NCBI GenBank assembly: GCA_001023575.1 | Contig: CP011489.1 | Span: 992,001 to 1,056,000, forward strand | Source: Actinobacteria bacterium IMCC26256 | GTDB lineage: Bacteria; Actinomycetota; Acidimicrobiia; IMCC26256 | DNA: 64,000 nucleotides | Direction: 5' to 3' | Shown: positions 34,469-42,884 of the stretch, one piece after another | Layout of the letters: every line of letters starts with the position of its first letter | How positions within the stretch are numbered: position 1 is the stretch's first letter | The notes under the pieces: model-generated | Told to the model about the DNA's origin: nothing | Seen by the model: the letters and a program-made list of their open reading frames with translations, nothing else | Database searches by the model: none | Translations under genes and position numbers: made by a program

Positions 34469-34550
34469 CTCGCTCCTCTAAGGGTCTTGGACTTCTTGGT
34501 CTTGAGATGTTGATCGGCTAATCAATCTGAGCCAATAGGGTTCTGGCCGG

Positions 34551-34556
34551 TAACAT
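34551..34556 (+). promoter_or_regulatory. Candidate -10 element for leaderless pdxS transcript
   Basis: TAACAT preceded by TTCTGGCCGG and followed by C, 6 bases before ATG 34563. TCTGGCCGGTAAC is shared exactly with the thrS upstream region. No Shine-Dalgarno site. Confidence 0.55.
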
Positions 34557-34562
34557 CAGATC

Positions 34563-35450
34563 ATGACTGACGAACGATCAATAGGTACAGCACGAGTCAA
34601 GCGCGGCCTCGCGGAGATGCTTCGCGGTGGCGTGATCATGGATGTTGTAGATCCAGAGCAGGCGCGCATCGCAGAGGACGCCGGGGCAACCGCAGTGATG
34701 GCTCTTGAGCGCGTCCCCTCGGATATTCGTCGCGATGGTGGAGTTGCACGGATGTCAGACCCCGCGATGATTGAGGGCATTAAAGCAGTGGTGACTATTC
34801 CAGTAATGGCGAAGTGCCGTATCGGCCACTTCGCTGAGGCGCAGGTACTTGAGTCGCTCGGAGTCGATTTCATTGACGAGTCTGAGGTACTGACTCCCGC
34901 AGACGAAGCGCACCATGTCGATAAGTGGGGCTTCACTCCACCATTCGTATGCGGTGCAACCAATCTCGGTGAGGCCCTTAGGCGAATCTCTGAAGGGGCA
35001 GCGCTAATTCGCTCGAAGGGCGAGGCCGGGACCGGAAACATCGTTGAGGCTGTTAGGCACCTGCGCTCAATCCTTGGTGACATAAAGAAGATAACCGTCG
35101 CAGAGGACGAAGAGTTATACGCATGGGCTAAGAACCTTCAGGCGCCGATTGACCTAGTACGAGAGGTCGCTGAGCGCGGGGAGTTGCCTGTTCCAATGTT
35201 CTGCGCTGGAGGTATAGCAACTCCGTCTGATGCATCGCTCGTAATGCAGCTCGGCGCTCAAGCAGTATTCGTAGGTAGCGGAATTTTCAAGAGTAGCGAC
35301 CCTGCGCTTATGGCTCGAGCCATCGTTGAAGCCACTACTCATTATGCTGATCCCGAGGTTGTCGCGAAGGTTTCGCGCGGTTTAGGGGATGCAATGCGCG
35401 GCCTTGAGCTCGCAGCGATCGAGACAACCTTCGCCGATCGCGGCTGGTAA
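34563..35450 (+). CDS. pdxS: Pyridoxal 5'-phosphate synthase subunit PdxS
   Basis: 295 residues. Lyase subunit of the PdxST complex that makes PLP from ribose 5-phosphate, glyceraldehyde 3-phosphate and glutamine-derived ammonia. Catalytic Lys84 (MAKCRIGH) and Lys151 ([11 protein letters not shown]) are present, and [20 protein letters not shown] and [12 protein letters not shown] match the family throughout. The partner pdxT follows after a 115-base gap with a hairpin. PLP made here would also serve the YggS protein encoded at 5.7 kb. Confidence 0.97.
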   Translation: MTDERSIGTARVKRGLAEMLRGGVIMDVVDPEQARIAEDAGATAVMALERVPSDIRRDGGVARMSDPAMIEGIKAVVTIPVMAKCRIGHFAEAQVLESLGVDFIDESEVLTPADEAHHVDKWGFTPPFVCGATNLGEALRRISEGAALIRSKGEAGTGNIVEAVRHLRSILGDIKKITVAEDEELYAWAKNLQAPIDLVREVAERGELPVPMFCAGGIATPSDASLVMQLGAQAVFVGSGIFKSSDPALMARAIVEATTHYADPEVVAKVSRGLGDAMRGLELAAIETTFADRGW

Positions 35451-35514
35451 CAGGCGAGGCGAGCATCACACCCACGACCAGCCTCCCCAGATCGAACCTT
35501 TACTCGGTTTTTAA

Positions 35515-35539
35515 TGCGATTTCGATGTGTTTAATCGCA
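35515..35539 (+). promoter_or_regulatory. Stem-loop in the pdxS-pdxT gap
   Basis: TGCGATT (35515-35521) pairs with AATCGCA (35533-35539) over an 11-base loop and is preceded by a T-rich stretch. It could be an attenuator or processing site tuning pdxT relative to pdxS, or a weak terminator; no T-run follows on the plus strand. Confidence 0.4.
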
Positions 35540-35565
35540 GCGACTGAGGAGAGGGAGGCGGCACG

Positions 35566-36141
35566 TTGAAGGCCGGAGTGCTGGCACTTCAAGGGGCATT
35601 TCGGGAGCATCGCGAGGTATTACATGCCCTTGGGTTCGATGCAATTGAGGTTCGAACGGCCAAGCAACTGCTGAGTCTTGATGCACTTCTTCTGCCGGGA
35701 GGGGAGTCGACGACGATGACTCACCTGCTCCGCACCTCTGGGATGCATGCTCATCTAACAGATGCATTGAGGGATGGGCTCCCAACGCTTGGGACCTGCG
35801 CTGGCCTGATCCTTATGGCAAAAGAGGTATTGGATGGCCGCGAGGATCAGATCCCGCTCGGGGTCGCTGATGTTACGGTTCGTCGAAATGCTTATGGGAG
35901 ACAGCGCGATTCTTTTGAGGCCAATCTCAGCGTAAAGGGGTTACTTGGGGGTACGTTCCCGGGTGTATTCATTAGGGCGCCAGTAATTGAGCGGGTCGGC
36001 CCTATGGTTGAGGTGCTCGCAGAGCATGACGGATTACCGGTATTAGCAAGGCAGGGTTCGCTCTGGTTCTCAACGTTCCATCCGGAGATCTCTGGAGATC
36101 TCCGAATTCATGAGGCATTTCTCAAGGAGGCTGAAGTATGA
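35566..36141 (+). CDS. pdxT: Pyridoxal 5'-phosphate synthase glutaminase subunit PdxT
   Basis: 191 residues, TTG start behind GAGGGAGG. Class I glutamine amidotransferase feeding ammonia to PdxS. The catalytic triad is visible: Cys78 in GTCAGLIL, and His172 and Glu174 in TFHPE. PGGESTT is the conserved glutamine-site loop. Length is normal. It overlaps yebC by ATGA, the arrangement pdxT-yebC-ruvC being common in Actinobacteria. Confidence 0.95.
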   Translation: MKAGVLALQGAFREHREVLHALGFDAIEVRTAKQLLSLDALLLPGGESTTMTHLLRTSGMHAHLTDALRDGLPTLGTCAGLILMAKEVLDGREDQIPLGVADVTVRRNAYGRQRDSFEANLSVKGLLGGTFPGVFIRAPVIERVGPMVEVLAEHDGLPVLARQGSLWFSTFHPEISGDLRIHEAFLKEAEV

Positions 36142-36887
36142 GTGGACACTCGAAGTGGCATTCGATCAAGCACAAAAAGGGCGCAGCAGATGCAGCACGC
36201 GGCAAACTATTTGCTCGGCTATGTCGCGAGATTGAGGTAGCGGCTCGCACTGGTGGAGGTGACCCGGATACGAACGCTGGGCTGCGCACCAAGGTACAGA
36301 AGGCCAAAGAAGCCTCGGTACCCAAGGACAACATCGAGAACGCGATCAAGCGTGGGACGGGTGAGCTTGAGGGCGTCGTATACGAGGCCATGAACTATGA
36401 GGGGTATGCGCCTAACGGCATAGCGATCTACGTCGAGTGTCTCTCCGATAATCGCAATCGGACTGGGAGCGAGATAAAGAATATTTTTAGCCGTAATGGC
36501 GGCGCTATGGCAGAGCCTGGTGCCGTGGCATGGCAGTTCGAGCGCAAGGGTTTGATCCACATCGGTCCTGGTTCGACGGAGGACGATGTATTGCTTGCGG
36601 CCCTCGATGCGGGTGCTGAGGACGTCACAGAGGCTGGTGATGGGTTCCAAGTTATTACGCCCCCAACGGAGCTCCACGTCGTGCGCTCTGCACTAGAGGA
36701 GGCAGGCATCAAGGTTGAGAGCTCAGACTTAACGATGATCGCGTCTACGTCTATCGAGCTTGAGGATGAGGCAAGTGCGCGGCAGGTACTACGAGTAGTC
36801 GATGCTCTCGAGGATCACGATGATGTTCAGGGCGTCTACGCGAACTTTGATATTCCTGAGAATATCCTTGATATGGTGATGGGATAA
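36138..36887 (+). CDS. yebC: YebC/PmpR-family protein
   Basis: 249 residues. MSGHSKWHSIKHKKGAADAA is the invariant N-terminus; RKVQKAKEASVPKDNIENAI-like and YEGYAPNGIAIYVECLSDN blocks follow. Members were long described as transcription regulators of ruvC-linked genes; recent work shows some YebC proteins help ribosomes pass proline stretches (established for other species, not tested here). The neighbours ruvCAB lie downstream after the peroxiredoxin gene. ATG overlaps the pdxT stop and the stop overlaps the next ATG by one base. Confidence 0.95.
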   Translation: MSGHSKWHSIKHKKGAADAARGKLFARLCREIEVAARTGGGDPDTNAGLRTKVQKAKEASVPKDNIENAIKRGTGELEGVVYEAMNYEGYAPNGIAIYVECLSDNRNRTGSEIKNIFSRNGGAMAEPGAVAWQFERKGLIHIGPGSTEDDVLLAALDAGAEDVTEAGDGFQVITPPTELHVVRSALEEAGIKVESSDLTMIASTSIELEDEASARQVLRVVDALEDHDDVQGVYANFDIPENILDMVMG

Positions 36888-37345
36888 TGCCAGTCATCGG
36901 AGAGATCGCCACAAAATTTACGCTTCCAGGTATCGATAAGGGAGAGCGTCGCGACTACACGCTCGATGAGTTTCTAGGGCGCAAGGTCGTACTTGCTTTT
37001 TATCCAGGGGACAACACTCCCGGATGCACCCGTCAACTCTGTTCATACCGAGATGCATTTGCGGATCTCTCAAGCCTTGATGCTGTCGTCCTTGGTATCT
37101 CAGCGCAAGACATTGAGAGCCACAAAGGTTTTGCAGAGAAGAATGGATTCGAGTTTCCACTGCTCACCGATGGAGACCTCAAGGTTGCCAAGGAGTACGG
37201 AGCAAAGGGTCCACTCGGCATCAAACGATCACTATTCATTCTTGATCGGGAGGGGCGGGTGACCTACCGACACGTTGCGGCGCTAGTTGGGGTGACCTAC
37301 AAAGGCGCAGAGACGCTCACCGCTGAATTATCCAAGATCGACTGA
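36887..37345 (+). CDS. bcp: Peroxiredoxin of the BCP/PrxQ type
   Basis: 152 residues. Thioredoxin-fold peroxidase reducing hydroperoxides in the cytoplasm. The peroxidatic Cys47 and resolving Cys52 are both in TPGCTRQLCSYRD, the atypical 2-Cys spacing of PrxQ. The N-terminus ATKFTLPGIDKGE and FYPGDNTPGC match the family. It shares one base with the yebC stop (TAATG). Its place between yebC and ruvC is not a feature I recall as conserved. Confidence 0.93.
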   Translation: MPVIGEIATKFTLPGIDKGERRDYTLDEFLGRKVVLAFYPGDNTPGCTRQLCSYRDAFADLSSLDAVVLGISAQDIESHKGFAEKNGFEFPLLTDGDLKVAKEYGAKGPLGIKRSLFILDREGRVTYRHVAALVGVTYKGAETLTAELSKID

Positions 37346-37462
37346 TCGGGGCCACGTTTGGCGGGCCCTAGAACTGCCTAAGAGTTGAAGCTGCCTAGGG
37401 TCAATCGCCGTGTTCTTTGATAATTGCTCCTCCCTGTCCCCGAATGAAGGCTCTGATCAGCC

Positions 37463-37468
37463 TAGGAT
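37463..37468 (+). promoter_or_regulatory. Candidate -10 element for leaderless ruvC transcript
   Basis: TAGGAT followed by C, 7 bases before ATG 37476, with no Shine-Dalgarno site. It supports ATG 37476 over the longer upstream frame from 37410. Confidence 0.45.
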
Positions 37469-37475
37469 CGAACCC

Positions 37476-38078
37476 ATGTTCGATCCGCAAGGCCCAATCA
37501 TCGGTATTGACCCTGGGGTCTCGCGCTGTGGTTATGGAGTCGTCACTCGTTTGAGCGGGGGTCGATTCGCCGCAGTTGCATATGGAGTCATCACAACATC
37601 GCCCTCTGATCCAATGCCGGAGAGGCTGCTCTCGATAGCGACAGAACTAGATGCGTTGGTCGCCGAATACAAGCCATCTGGAATGGCCGTCGAGCGAGTT
37701 CTCTTCTCCAACAACGCTCGCACTGCAATGTCAGTTGGGCAGGCAAATGGTTTGGCACTAGTCGCTGCGGCGCGCCACCGTGTACCTGTAGTGGAGTACA
37801 GCCCCAACGAAGTGAAGCTCGCAGTATGCGGAGACGGGGCCGCTGACAAAGCCGCTGTTCAAACAATGGTTACTCGTCTGCTTGGACTTGGGGAGATACC
37901 GCGACCTCCCGATGCAGCGGATGCACTCGCGTTGGCGTTGACGCATGGTTGGTCAGGGCGTATTAGGGAGCAGGTTGGCGAGAGTACCGGTTCGGAATCT
38001 TCCCTTGAAAAAGCGGTTCAGCGCGCTTTAGAGCGCGACTCTGCGTTAAATACTCAGAAGGGCAGCGTGATCGCATGA
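37476..38078 (+). CDS. ruvC: Holliday junction endonuclease RuvC
   Basis: 200 residues from ATG 37476. RNase H-like resolvase acting with RuvAB. Acidic active-site residues are in IIGIDPGVSRCG (Asp12), VERVLF (Glu), and the C-terminal PDAADALALALTH (two Asp). A 22-codon extension to 37410 is open but looks non-coding, and the leaderless promoter at 37463 argues against it. The C-terminal ~40 residues after the RuvC fold are extra and polar. It overlaps ruvA by ATGA. Confidence 0.94.
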   Translation: MFDPQGPIIGIDPGVSRCGYGVVTRLSGGRFAAVAYGVITTSPSDPMPERLLSIATELDALVAEYKPSGMAVERVLFSNNARTAMSVGQANGLALVAAARHRVPVVEYSPNEVKLAVCGDGAADKAAVQTMVTRLLGLGEIPRPPDAADALALALTHGWSGRIREQVGESTGSESSLEKAVQRALERDSALNTQKGSVIA

Positions 38079-38662
38079 TTGGGTCAGTGCGCGGCACTGT
38101 GCTTGAGCGAACTCCAAGTGGCGAAGTGCTAGTTGAAGTAGGGGGAGTCGGCTATCGAGTCTTGGTACCGACCGGCACCTTGGCACTCGCCGAGCCTGGA
38201 TCACTTACATTTCTAGTTACGCACCTGCATGTTCGAGAAGACGCAATGGTCTTATACGGGTTCGCCACGCGCGATGAACGTGACACATTCGAGGTTCTCT
38301 TAGGGACAACCGGGGTCGGCCCAAAACTTGCTTTAGCGATGCTCTCTGCTCACTCGCCGAACTCACTCCGCAGGGCAGTCGCCGAGGCCGACCTAGATGC
38401 TCTCTGCCTGGTGCCAGGTGTTGGGAAGCGCACTGCGCAGAGACTGCTTGTTGACCTCGTATCGCGTTTAGATCTACCGGATGCAGACCTCAACCTCGTC
38501 GATGGCGTGGGTGTAGGGGACCGCATTGAGGCCCGTGCTGCACTCGCCGAACTTGGATACTCGATCGAGGAGATTCGATCGGCTTTAAGCGATATTTCCC
38601 CAGATGCCTCTGTTGAGGATCAACTTCGACAAGCACTTAGAAGACTGGCGGTACGCGCATGA
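38075..38662 (+). CDS. ruvA: Holliday junction DNA helicase subunit RuvA
   Basis: 195 residues. Tetrameric junction-binding protein that loads RuvB. The N-terminal OB domain ([18 protein letters not shown]), two HhH motifs ([15 protein letters not shown] and [16 protein letters not shown], ~72-125), an acidic linker and the C-terminal RuvB-binding domain ([18 protein letters not shown]) are all visible. ATGA overlaps on both sides place it in a tight ruvCAB operon. Confidence 0.96.
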   Translation: MIGSVRGTVLERTPSGEVLVEVGGVGYRVLVPTGTLALAEPGSLTFLVTHLHVREDAMVLYGFATRDERDTFEVLLGTTGVGPKLALAMLSAHSPNSLRRAVAEADLDALCLVPGVGKRTAQRLLVDLVSRLDLPDADLNLVDGVGVGDRIEARAALAELGYSIEEIRSALSDISPDASVEDQLRQALRRLAVRA

Positions 38663-39678
38663 GAGAGGAGTTGCTGCGCCCAGGCGCTGAGGCCGTAGAG
38701 GCTGCCGAGGAGACAACCCTAAGGCCGCGACGCCTCGATGAGTTCGTTGGTCAGGCGCGCCTCAAAGAGCATCTGCAGATTCTGCTCGATGCTGCCAAGG
38801 GGCGCGGGCAGGCCGCAGATCACATTCTCTTCGCTGGGCCTCCCGGTCTCGGTAAAACAAGCCTCGCTGGGATCATTGCCGCAGAGATGGGTGTAACGCT
38901 GCGAATTACTAGCGGTCCAGCACTCGAGCGCGCCGGAGACGTAGCCGCCATTCTCACAAATTTAGAGGACGGCGAGGTCTTATTCGTCGACGAGATTCAC
39001 CGATTGCCGCGCGCTGTCGAGGAGGTCCTCTACCCAGCAATGGAGGATTTTCAACTCGATATCGTGATCGGAAAAGGCCCGAGTGCGCGCTCTATCCGAC
39101 TCGACCTTCCACGCTTCACGCTCGTCGGAGCGACGACTCGCACCGGGCTCGTCACCGGCCCACTGCGAGATCGTTTTGGATTTGTAGGGCGACTTGATTA
39201 CTACGAGACCTCAGATTTGATCGCAATAGTTGAGCGTGCTGCGCGCATCTTGGGGGTGCCAATTGATAGCGAGGGCGCCGTCGAGATTGCTCGGAGGTCG
39301 CGCGGTACGCCTCGCATAGCCAATCGGTTATTGAAGAGAGTCCGAGATTACGCAGAAGTGAGAGCGGATGGGCGTGTCGATAAAGGAGTTGCCTGCGATG
39401 CTCTGGCACTATTCGAGGTAGACGAACTAGGCCTCGACAAAATTGACCGAGGGATCCTGCGCACCCTCTGCGTTACCTTCGCTGGGCGTGCCGTTGGGCT
39501 GAGTACGTTGGCGGCAACTATCGGCGAGGAGCCGGATACCGTAGAGGACGTATACGAACCATTCTTGCTTCAGCAGGGGCTCCTCCATCGGACCCCGCGG
39601 GGCAGAGTAGCTACCCCGGGCGGCTACGCACACTTAGGCCTTGTGGTACCAGCAGGGGCCGACGAGGGAATCGAGTAG
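38659..39678 (+). CDS. ruvB: Holliday junction branch-migration ATPase RuvB
   Basis: 339 residues. AAA+ motor for branch migration. [20 protein letters not shown] is the N-terminal box; Walker [10 protein letters not shown] (~55-63), Walker B DEIHRL, sensor 1 GATTRTGLV and the arginine finger region PLRDRFG follow, with a winged-helix C-terminus ([20 protein letters not shown]). It is followed by 239 bases without a gene, containing CTAGGGTCAC at about 39858-39867 as a possible promoter for yajC-secDF. Confidence 0.97.
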   Translation: MREELLRPGAEAVEAAEETTLRPRRLDEFVGQARLKEHLQILLDAAKGRGQAADHILFAGPPGLGKTSLAGIIAAEMGVTLRITSGPALERAGDVAAILTNLEDGEVLFVDEIHRLPRAVEEVLYPAMEDFQLDIVIGKGPSARSIRLDLPRFTLVGATTRTGLVTGPLRDRFGFVGRLDYYETSDLIAIVERAARILGVPIDSEGAVEIARRSRGTPRIANRLLKRVRDYAEVRADGRVDKGVACDALALFEVDELGLDKIDRGILRTLCVTFAGRAVGLSTLAATIGEEPDTVEDVYEPFLLQQGLLHRTPRGRVATPGGYAHLGLVVPAGADEGIE

Positions 39679-39917
39679 GTCGAGAGCCGCCTCACGACCC
39701 TCACCAGAACCTAACCACTGGTGCGCCAAGTTCCCTAGCGATCCCTAGAAGTGCCATCCCAAGAAGTTAAGGCAAAAGAGTATGGCGACTGACCCAATAG
39801 AACCTCATGCCATTTTGAGAGATACCCCTCACCGCGCCTTATAGAGCAGGTCTGCGCGCTAGGGTCACGGCGCCTAGAGCCTGCCAAAGTGGTAGGGGAG
39901 GCGAAGGAAAACTAAGA

Positions 39918-40250
39918 GTGTTGGTTTTTGGATATTTTGGATTACTGATCGTTGGCTTCTACTTCCTGCTTGTGCGCCCTCAACGGCGCCAGGTGGCGGC
40001 ACGACGCGCAATTGTTGCGGCGATTGAGGTTGGAGACGATGTGGTCACCGCAGGCGGCATCCACGGGGTAGTTGCTTCTATTGATACCGATTTGGTGGGG
40101 CTAGAGATTGCCCCTGGAGTGGTCATTACCATTGCTCGCGGTGCGATCAACGCTCGTCATTCCCCGATGCATGTCGTGCTTCCTGGTGTAGGGGAGCTTG
40201 ATGAGGCGCGTGTGATCGATGCCCCATCGAAGGATGAACTCGAGAAATGA
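39918..40250 (+). CDS. yajC: Preprotein translocase accessory subunit YajC
   Basis: 110 residues, GTG start with GAAGGA upstream. A single N-terminal membrane helix (~2-19) leads into FYFLLVRPQRRQ, the YajC signature; the cytoplasmic part has GDDVVTAGGIHGVV. It associates with SecDF to assist export. It overlaps secD by ATGA, and yajC-secD-secF is the usual operon. Confidence 0.93.
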   Translation: MLVFGYFGLLIVGFYFLLVRPQRRQVAARRAIVAAIEVGDDVVTAGGIHGVVASIDTDLVGLEIAPGVVITIARGAINARHSPMHVVLPGVGELDEARVIDAPSKDELEK

Positions 40251-41701
40251 TGACCGTTCGCAAGGCCGTATGGTTTTTAGTCGTATCGATCGTGATTGTG
40301 GTTGGTTCATTCTCGGCCACTCTCTTTGCAACAGATCACCGACCCGTACTTGGGTTAGATCTTCAGGGTGGTATCTCGGTAGTGCTCGCCCCGATCGGCA
40401 ATCCAAAGCCAGATGCGATCGATAAGGCAGTAGACATCATTAGAAGCCGCGTGGACTCTCTCGGAGTTGCAGAGCCGGAGATCAGCAGGCAGGGAAGCCT
40501 CATCATCGTTGACCTCCCGGGAGTACGCGACCGCGAGAAAGCGCAGCGATTGGTGGGGAAGACCGCTGAGTTGCGTTTCCGAACCGTCCTCCAGAATGTC
40601 CCCCCACTTGGTTACACACCGCCGACCACGACAACACCTGCTGGCGCAAGTGGCGCAACAGGTGCTAGCGGCGCGGTGACCACGACGACCGCTGCTTTGA
40701 ATGAGATCCCCTCGACAACACCGGAAGAGGATAAGGCTGGGGCAATTGTCGTCCTGCCTGGGCGTAAGCAGGGCAAGGGGAACCCTGTGCGTTATGAGCT
40801 AGGGCCAACACTCCTCACCGGCGAGGCGGTCTCCACTGCTACCGCTGCGTTCGAGAATGGTTCATGGGGAGTAACTGTGAAGTTCACTTCCCAGGGAGGG
40901 ATTGACTTCGTAGCGAAAGTCGCCGACCCAAATATCGGTAAGCAGGTAGCGATTGCTCTAGACGGAGTCGTGCAGTCTGCTCCCGTGATCAATGAAGGAA
41001 TTACCGCCGGAAACCCGGTTCGTATCTCCGGCTCGTTTACGCAGACGGAGGCCAAGGAACTTGCTCTCGTTCTGCGCTTCGGTGCGCTGCCTGTACAGCT
41101 AAAACAGGAGACAGTGGATAGCGTCTCGCCGACCCTAGGTAAAGACCAGCTCCATGCCGGTTTAGTCGCCGGAATTATCGGTCTACTTCTAGTCGGTCTC
41201 TATATGTTGATCTTCTATAGGATTCTTGGATTAGTGGTCTGGCTCGGACTCGGTATGACCGGTATGGCCGTCTGGACGCTTGTCTCGTGGCTCGGATTCA
41301 CAATTGGGCTCACTTTGACTCTCGCCGGAGTAACCGGTTTGATTGTCTCGGTGGGAGTCACCGTCGACTCTTATGTCGTATATTTCGAGCGCCTTAAAGA
41401 TGAAGTCCGCTCTGGGAAGACAGTTAGATCATCTGTAGATCGCGGCTTCACTAAATCCTTCAGGACCATTGTCGCCGCTGACCTCGTCTCTCTAATCGGT
41501 GCGGTTGTTCTCTATCTCCTGGCAATTGGATCGGTACGTGGATTCGCATTCTTCCTTGGGCTCTCGACTGTCCTCGATCTCATCCTCTCCTACTTCGTGA
41601 TGCATCCATTGGTCTCTCTAATGGCAAGACGAAAGAAGTTGGTGACGATGAAGGGTCTCGGCATTGGTGCCGGGCTTGATTCAAAGGACTTGGTGGCCTG
41701 A
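40247..41701 (+). CDS. secD: Protein translocase subunit SecD with Ser/Thr/Ala linker
   Basis: 484 residues. RND-type proton-driven subunit that pulls exported proteins through SecYEG. TM1 (~5-27), then LDLQGGISVVL, the P1 periplasmic region with IVDLPGVRDREKAQRLVGKT, and five C-terminal membrane segments (~305-465) including SVGVTVDSYVVYFERLKDE. Residues ~125-165 in the periplasmic domain are low-complexity (TTTTPAGASGATGASGAVTT), similar in kind to the tract in FtsQ. It overlaps secF by one base (TGATG). Confidence 0.95.
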   Translation: MMTVRKAVWFLVVSIVIVVGSFSATLFATDHRPVLGLDLQGGISVVLAPIGNPKPDAIDKAVDIIRSRVDSLGVAEPEISRQGSLIIVDLPGVRDREKAQRLVGKTAELRFRTVLQNVPPLGYTPPTTTTPAGASGATGASGAVTTTTAALNEIPSTTPEEDKAGAIVVLPGRKQGKGNPVRYELGPTLLTGEAVSTATAAFENGSWGVTVKFTSQGGIDFVAKVADPNIGKQVAIALDGVVQSAPVINEGITAGNPVRISGSFTQTEAKELALVLRFGALPVQLKQETVDSVSPTLGKDQLHAGLVAGIIGLLLVGLYMLIFYRILGLVVWLGLGMTGMAVWTLVSWLGFTIGLTLTLAGVTGLIVSVGVTVDSYVVYFERLKDEVRSGKTVRSSVDRGFTKSFRTIVAADLVSLIGAVVLYLLAIGSVRGFAFFLGLSTVLDLILSYFVMHPLVSLMARRKKLVTMKGLGIGAGLDSKDLVA

Positions 41702-42780
41702 TGCCGCACTCAGATGGAAGACGCCACACTCTCGCAGATCTGTACCATGAAAATACAGAGTTTGACTTCCTGCACCGAATCTGGAGATGGGCCTTAGTCT
41801 CTGGTCTTTTCCTTGCTATCGGTCTTGCAGCTTTTGGGATCAGAGGCGGCCTTAACTTCGGGATTGACTTCACCGGAGGGACAGCATTCCAAGTCACCGC
41901 TCAGGGCGCTAACCCAAGTGCGTCTGGCGTGCGCGCTGTGCTCGTTGGGGTTGGTATACCCGATGCGAAGATTGTGATCGTTGGCGGCACAACCTTAAGG
42001 GTCCAGACTAAGGATCTGACAACCGCAGAGCAGGGGAAGGTCCGAGAAGCAATCGCCGGATATGCAGAGGTTTCTCCCGCCACAGTCAGCATCTCGGATG
42101 TGAGCGCTACTTGGGGAGACCAGGTGAGTTCCAAGGCATGGAGAGCGTTGCTTATCTTCTTCATTGTCATTGCGCTTTACTTAGCAATTCGATTTGAGTT
42201 CAAGATGTCGGTTGCAGCGATCTTGGCTGTGGTCCATGACATTCTCATTACTGTTGGTATCTATGCCATTACTGGCTTCGAGGTGACTCCTGCAACCGTG
42301 GTGGCCTTCTTGACCATTCTGGGTTTCTCTCTATACGACACCGTTGTTGTGTTCGACAAGATTAAAGAGAATGAGAGTTCTCTCGGATCAACGATCGGAG
42401 AGTCATATACCGATATGGCAAACCGCTCTCTCAACCAGGTGTTGATGCGCTCTATCAACACTTCATTTGTAGCCCTACTACCCGTTGCCTCTCTCCTTGT
42501 GGTCGGCGTAGGGATTATGGGTGCGCTAAGCCTGCGCGACTTTGGCCTTGCACTATTCGTAGGTCTAATGAGTGGGGCGTACTCCTCAATCTTCGTGGCG
42601 ACTCCGATCTTGGCGTGGTGGAAAGAGCGCGAGCCTCGAAACCGTATGATCGCAGGGCGTGTAGAGCGACGTAGCGTGCGCGTTGCAGCCTCATCCTCTG
42701 GGGACGCGAGCCTCGACTCTGTGCCCGCTGCGATAGTGGCCCCTAAGCCTCGTCGGGCCAAGGGCCAGAAGCGTCGCTAG
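41701..42780 (+). CDS. secF: Protein translocase subunit SecF
   Basis: 359 residues, partner of SecD. TM1 (~33-52) leads into NFGIDFTGGTAFQV; the periplasmic domain is ~50-150, and the C-terminal bundle holds AIRFEFKMSVAAILAVVHD, GFSLYDTVVVFDKIKEN and NRSLNQVLMRSINTS. The cytoplasmic tail is basic and Ala/Pro-rich (RRAKGQKRR). The 104 bases to rel contain no gene. Confidence 0.95.
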   Translation: MPHSDGRRHTLADLYHENTEFDFLHRIWRWALVSGLFLAIGLAAFGIRGGLNFGIDFTGGTAFQVTAQGANPSASGVRAVLVGVGIPDAKIVIVGGTTLRVQTKDLTTAEQGKVREAIAGYAEVSPATVSISDVSATWGDQVSSKAWRALLIFFIVIALYLAIRFEFKMSVAAILAVVHDILITVGIYAITGFEVTPATVVAFLTILGFSLYDTVVVFDKIKENESSLGSTIGESYTDMANRSLNQVLMRSINTSFVALLPVASLLVVGVGIMGALSLRDFGLALFVGLMSGAYSSIFVATPILAWWKEREPRNRMIAGRVERRSVRVAASSSGDASLDSVPAAIVAPKPRRAKGQKRR

Positions 42781-42884
42781 ACGCCTTATATAGATAGCCA
42801 GACTCACCTCAAGCGGCAATAAATTGATGAGAGGGCTAGAGACGAGGCAGTTACGGCATCGCATGCGTGCGATGATGTAGGGGC

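Noticed and set aside
39781..39843. Twenty-codon ATG frame in the ruvB-yajC gap
   Set aside because: No ribosome site, very short, no conserved features.
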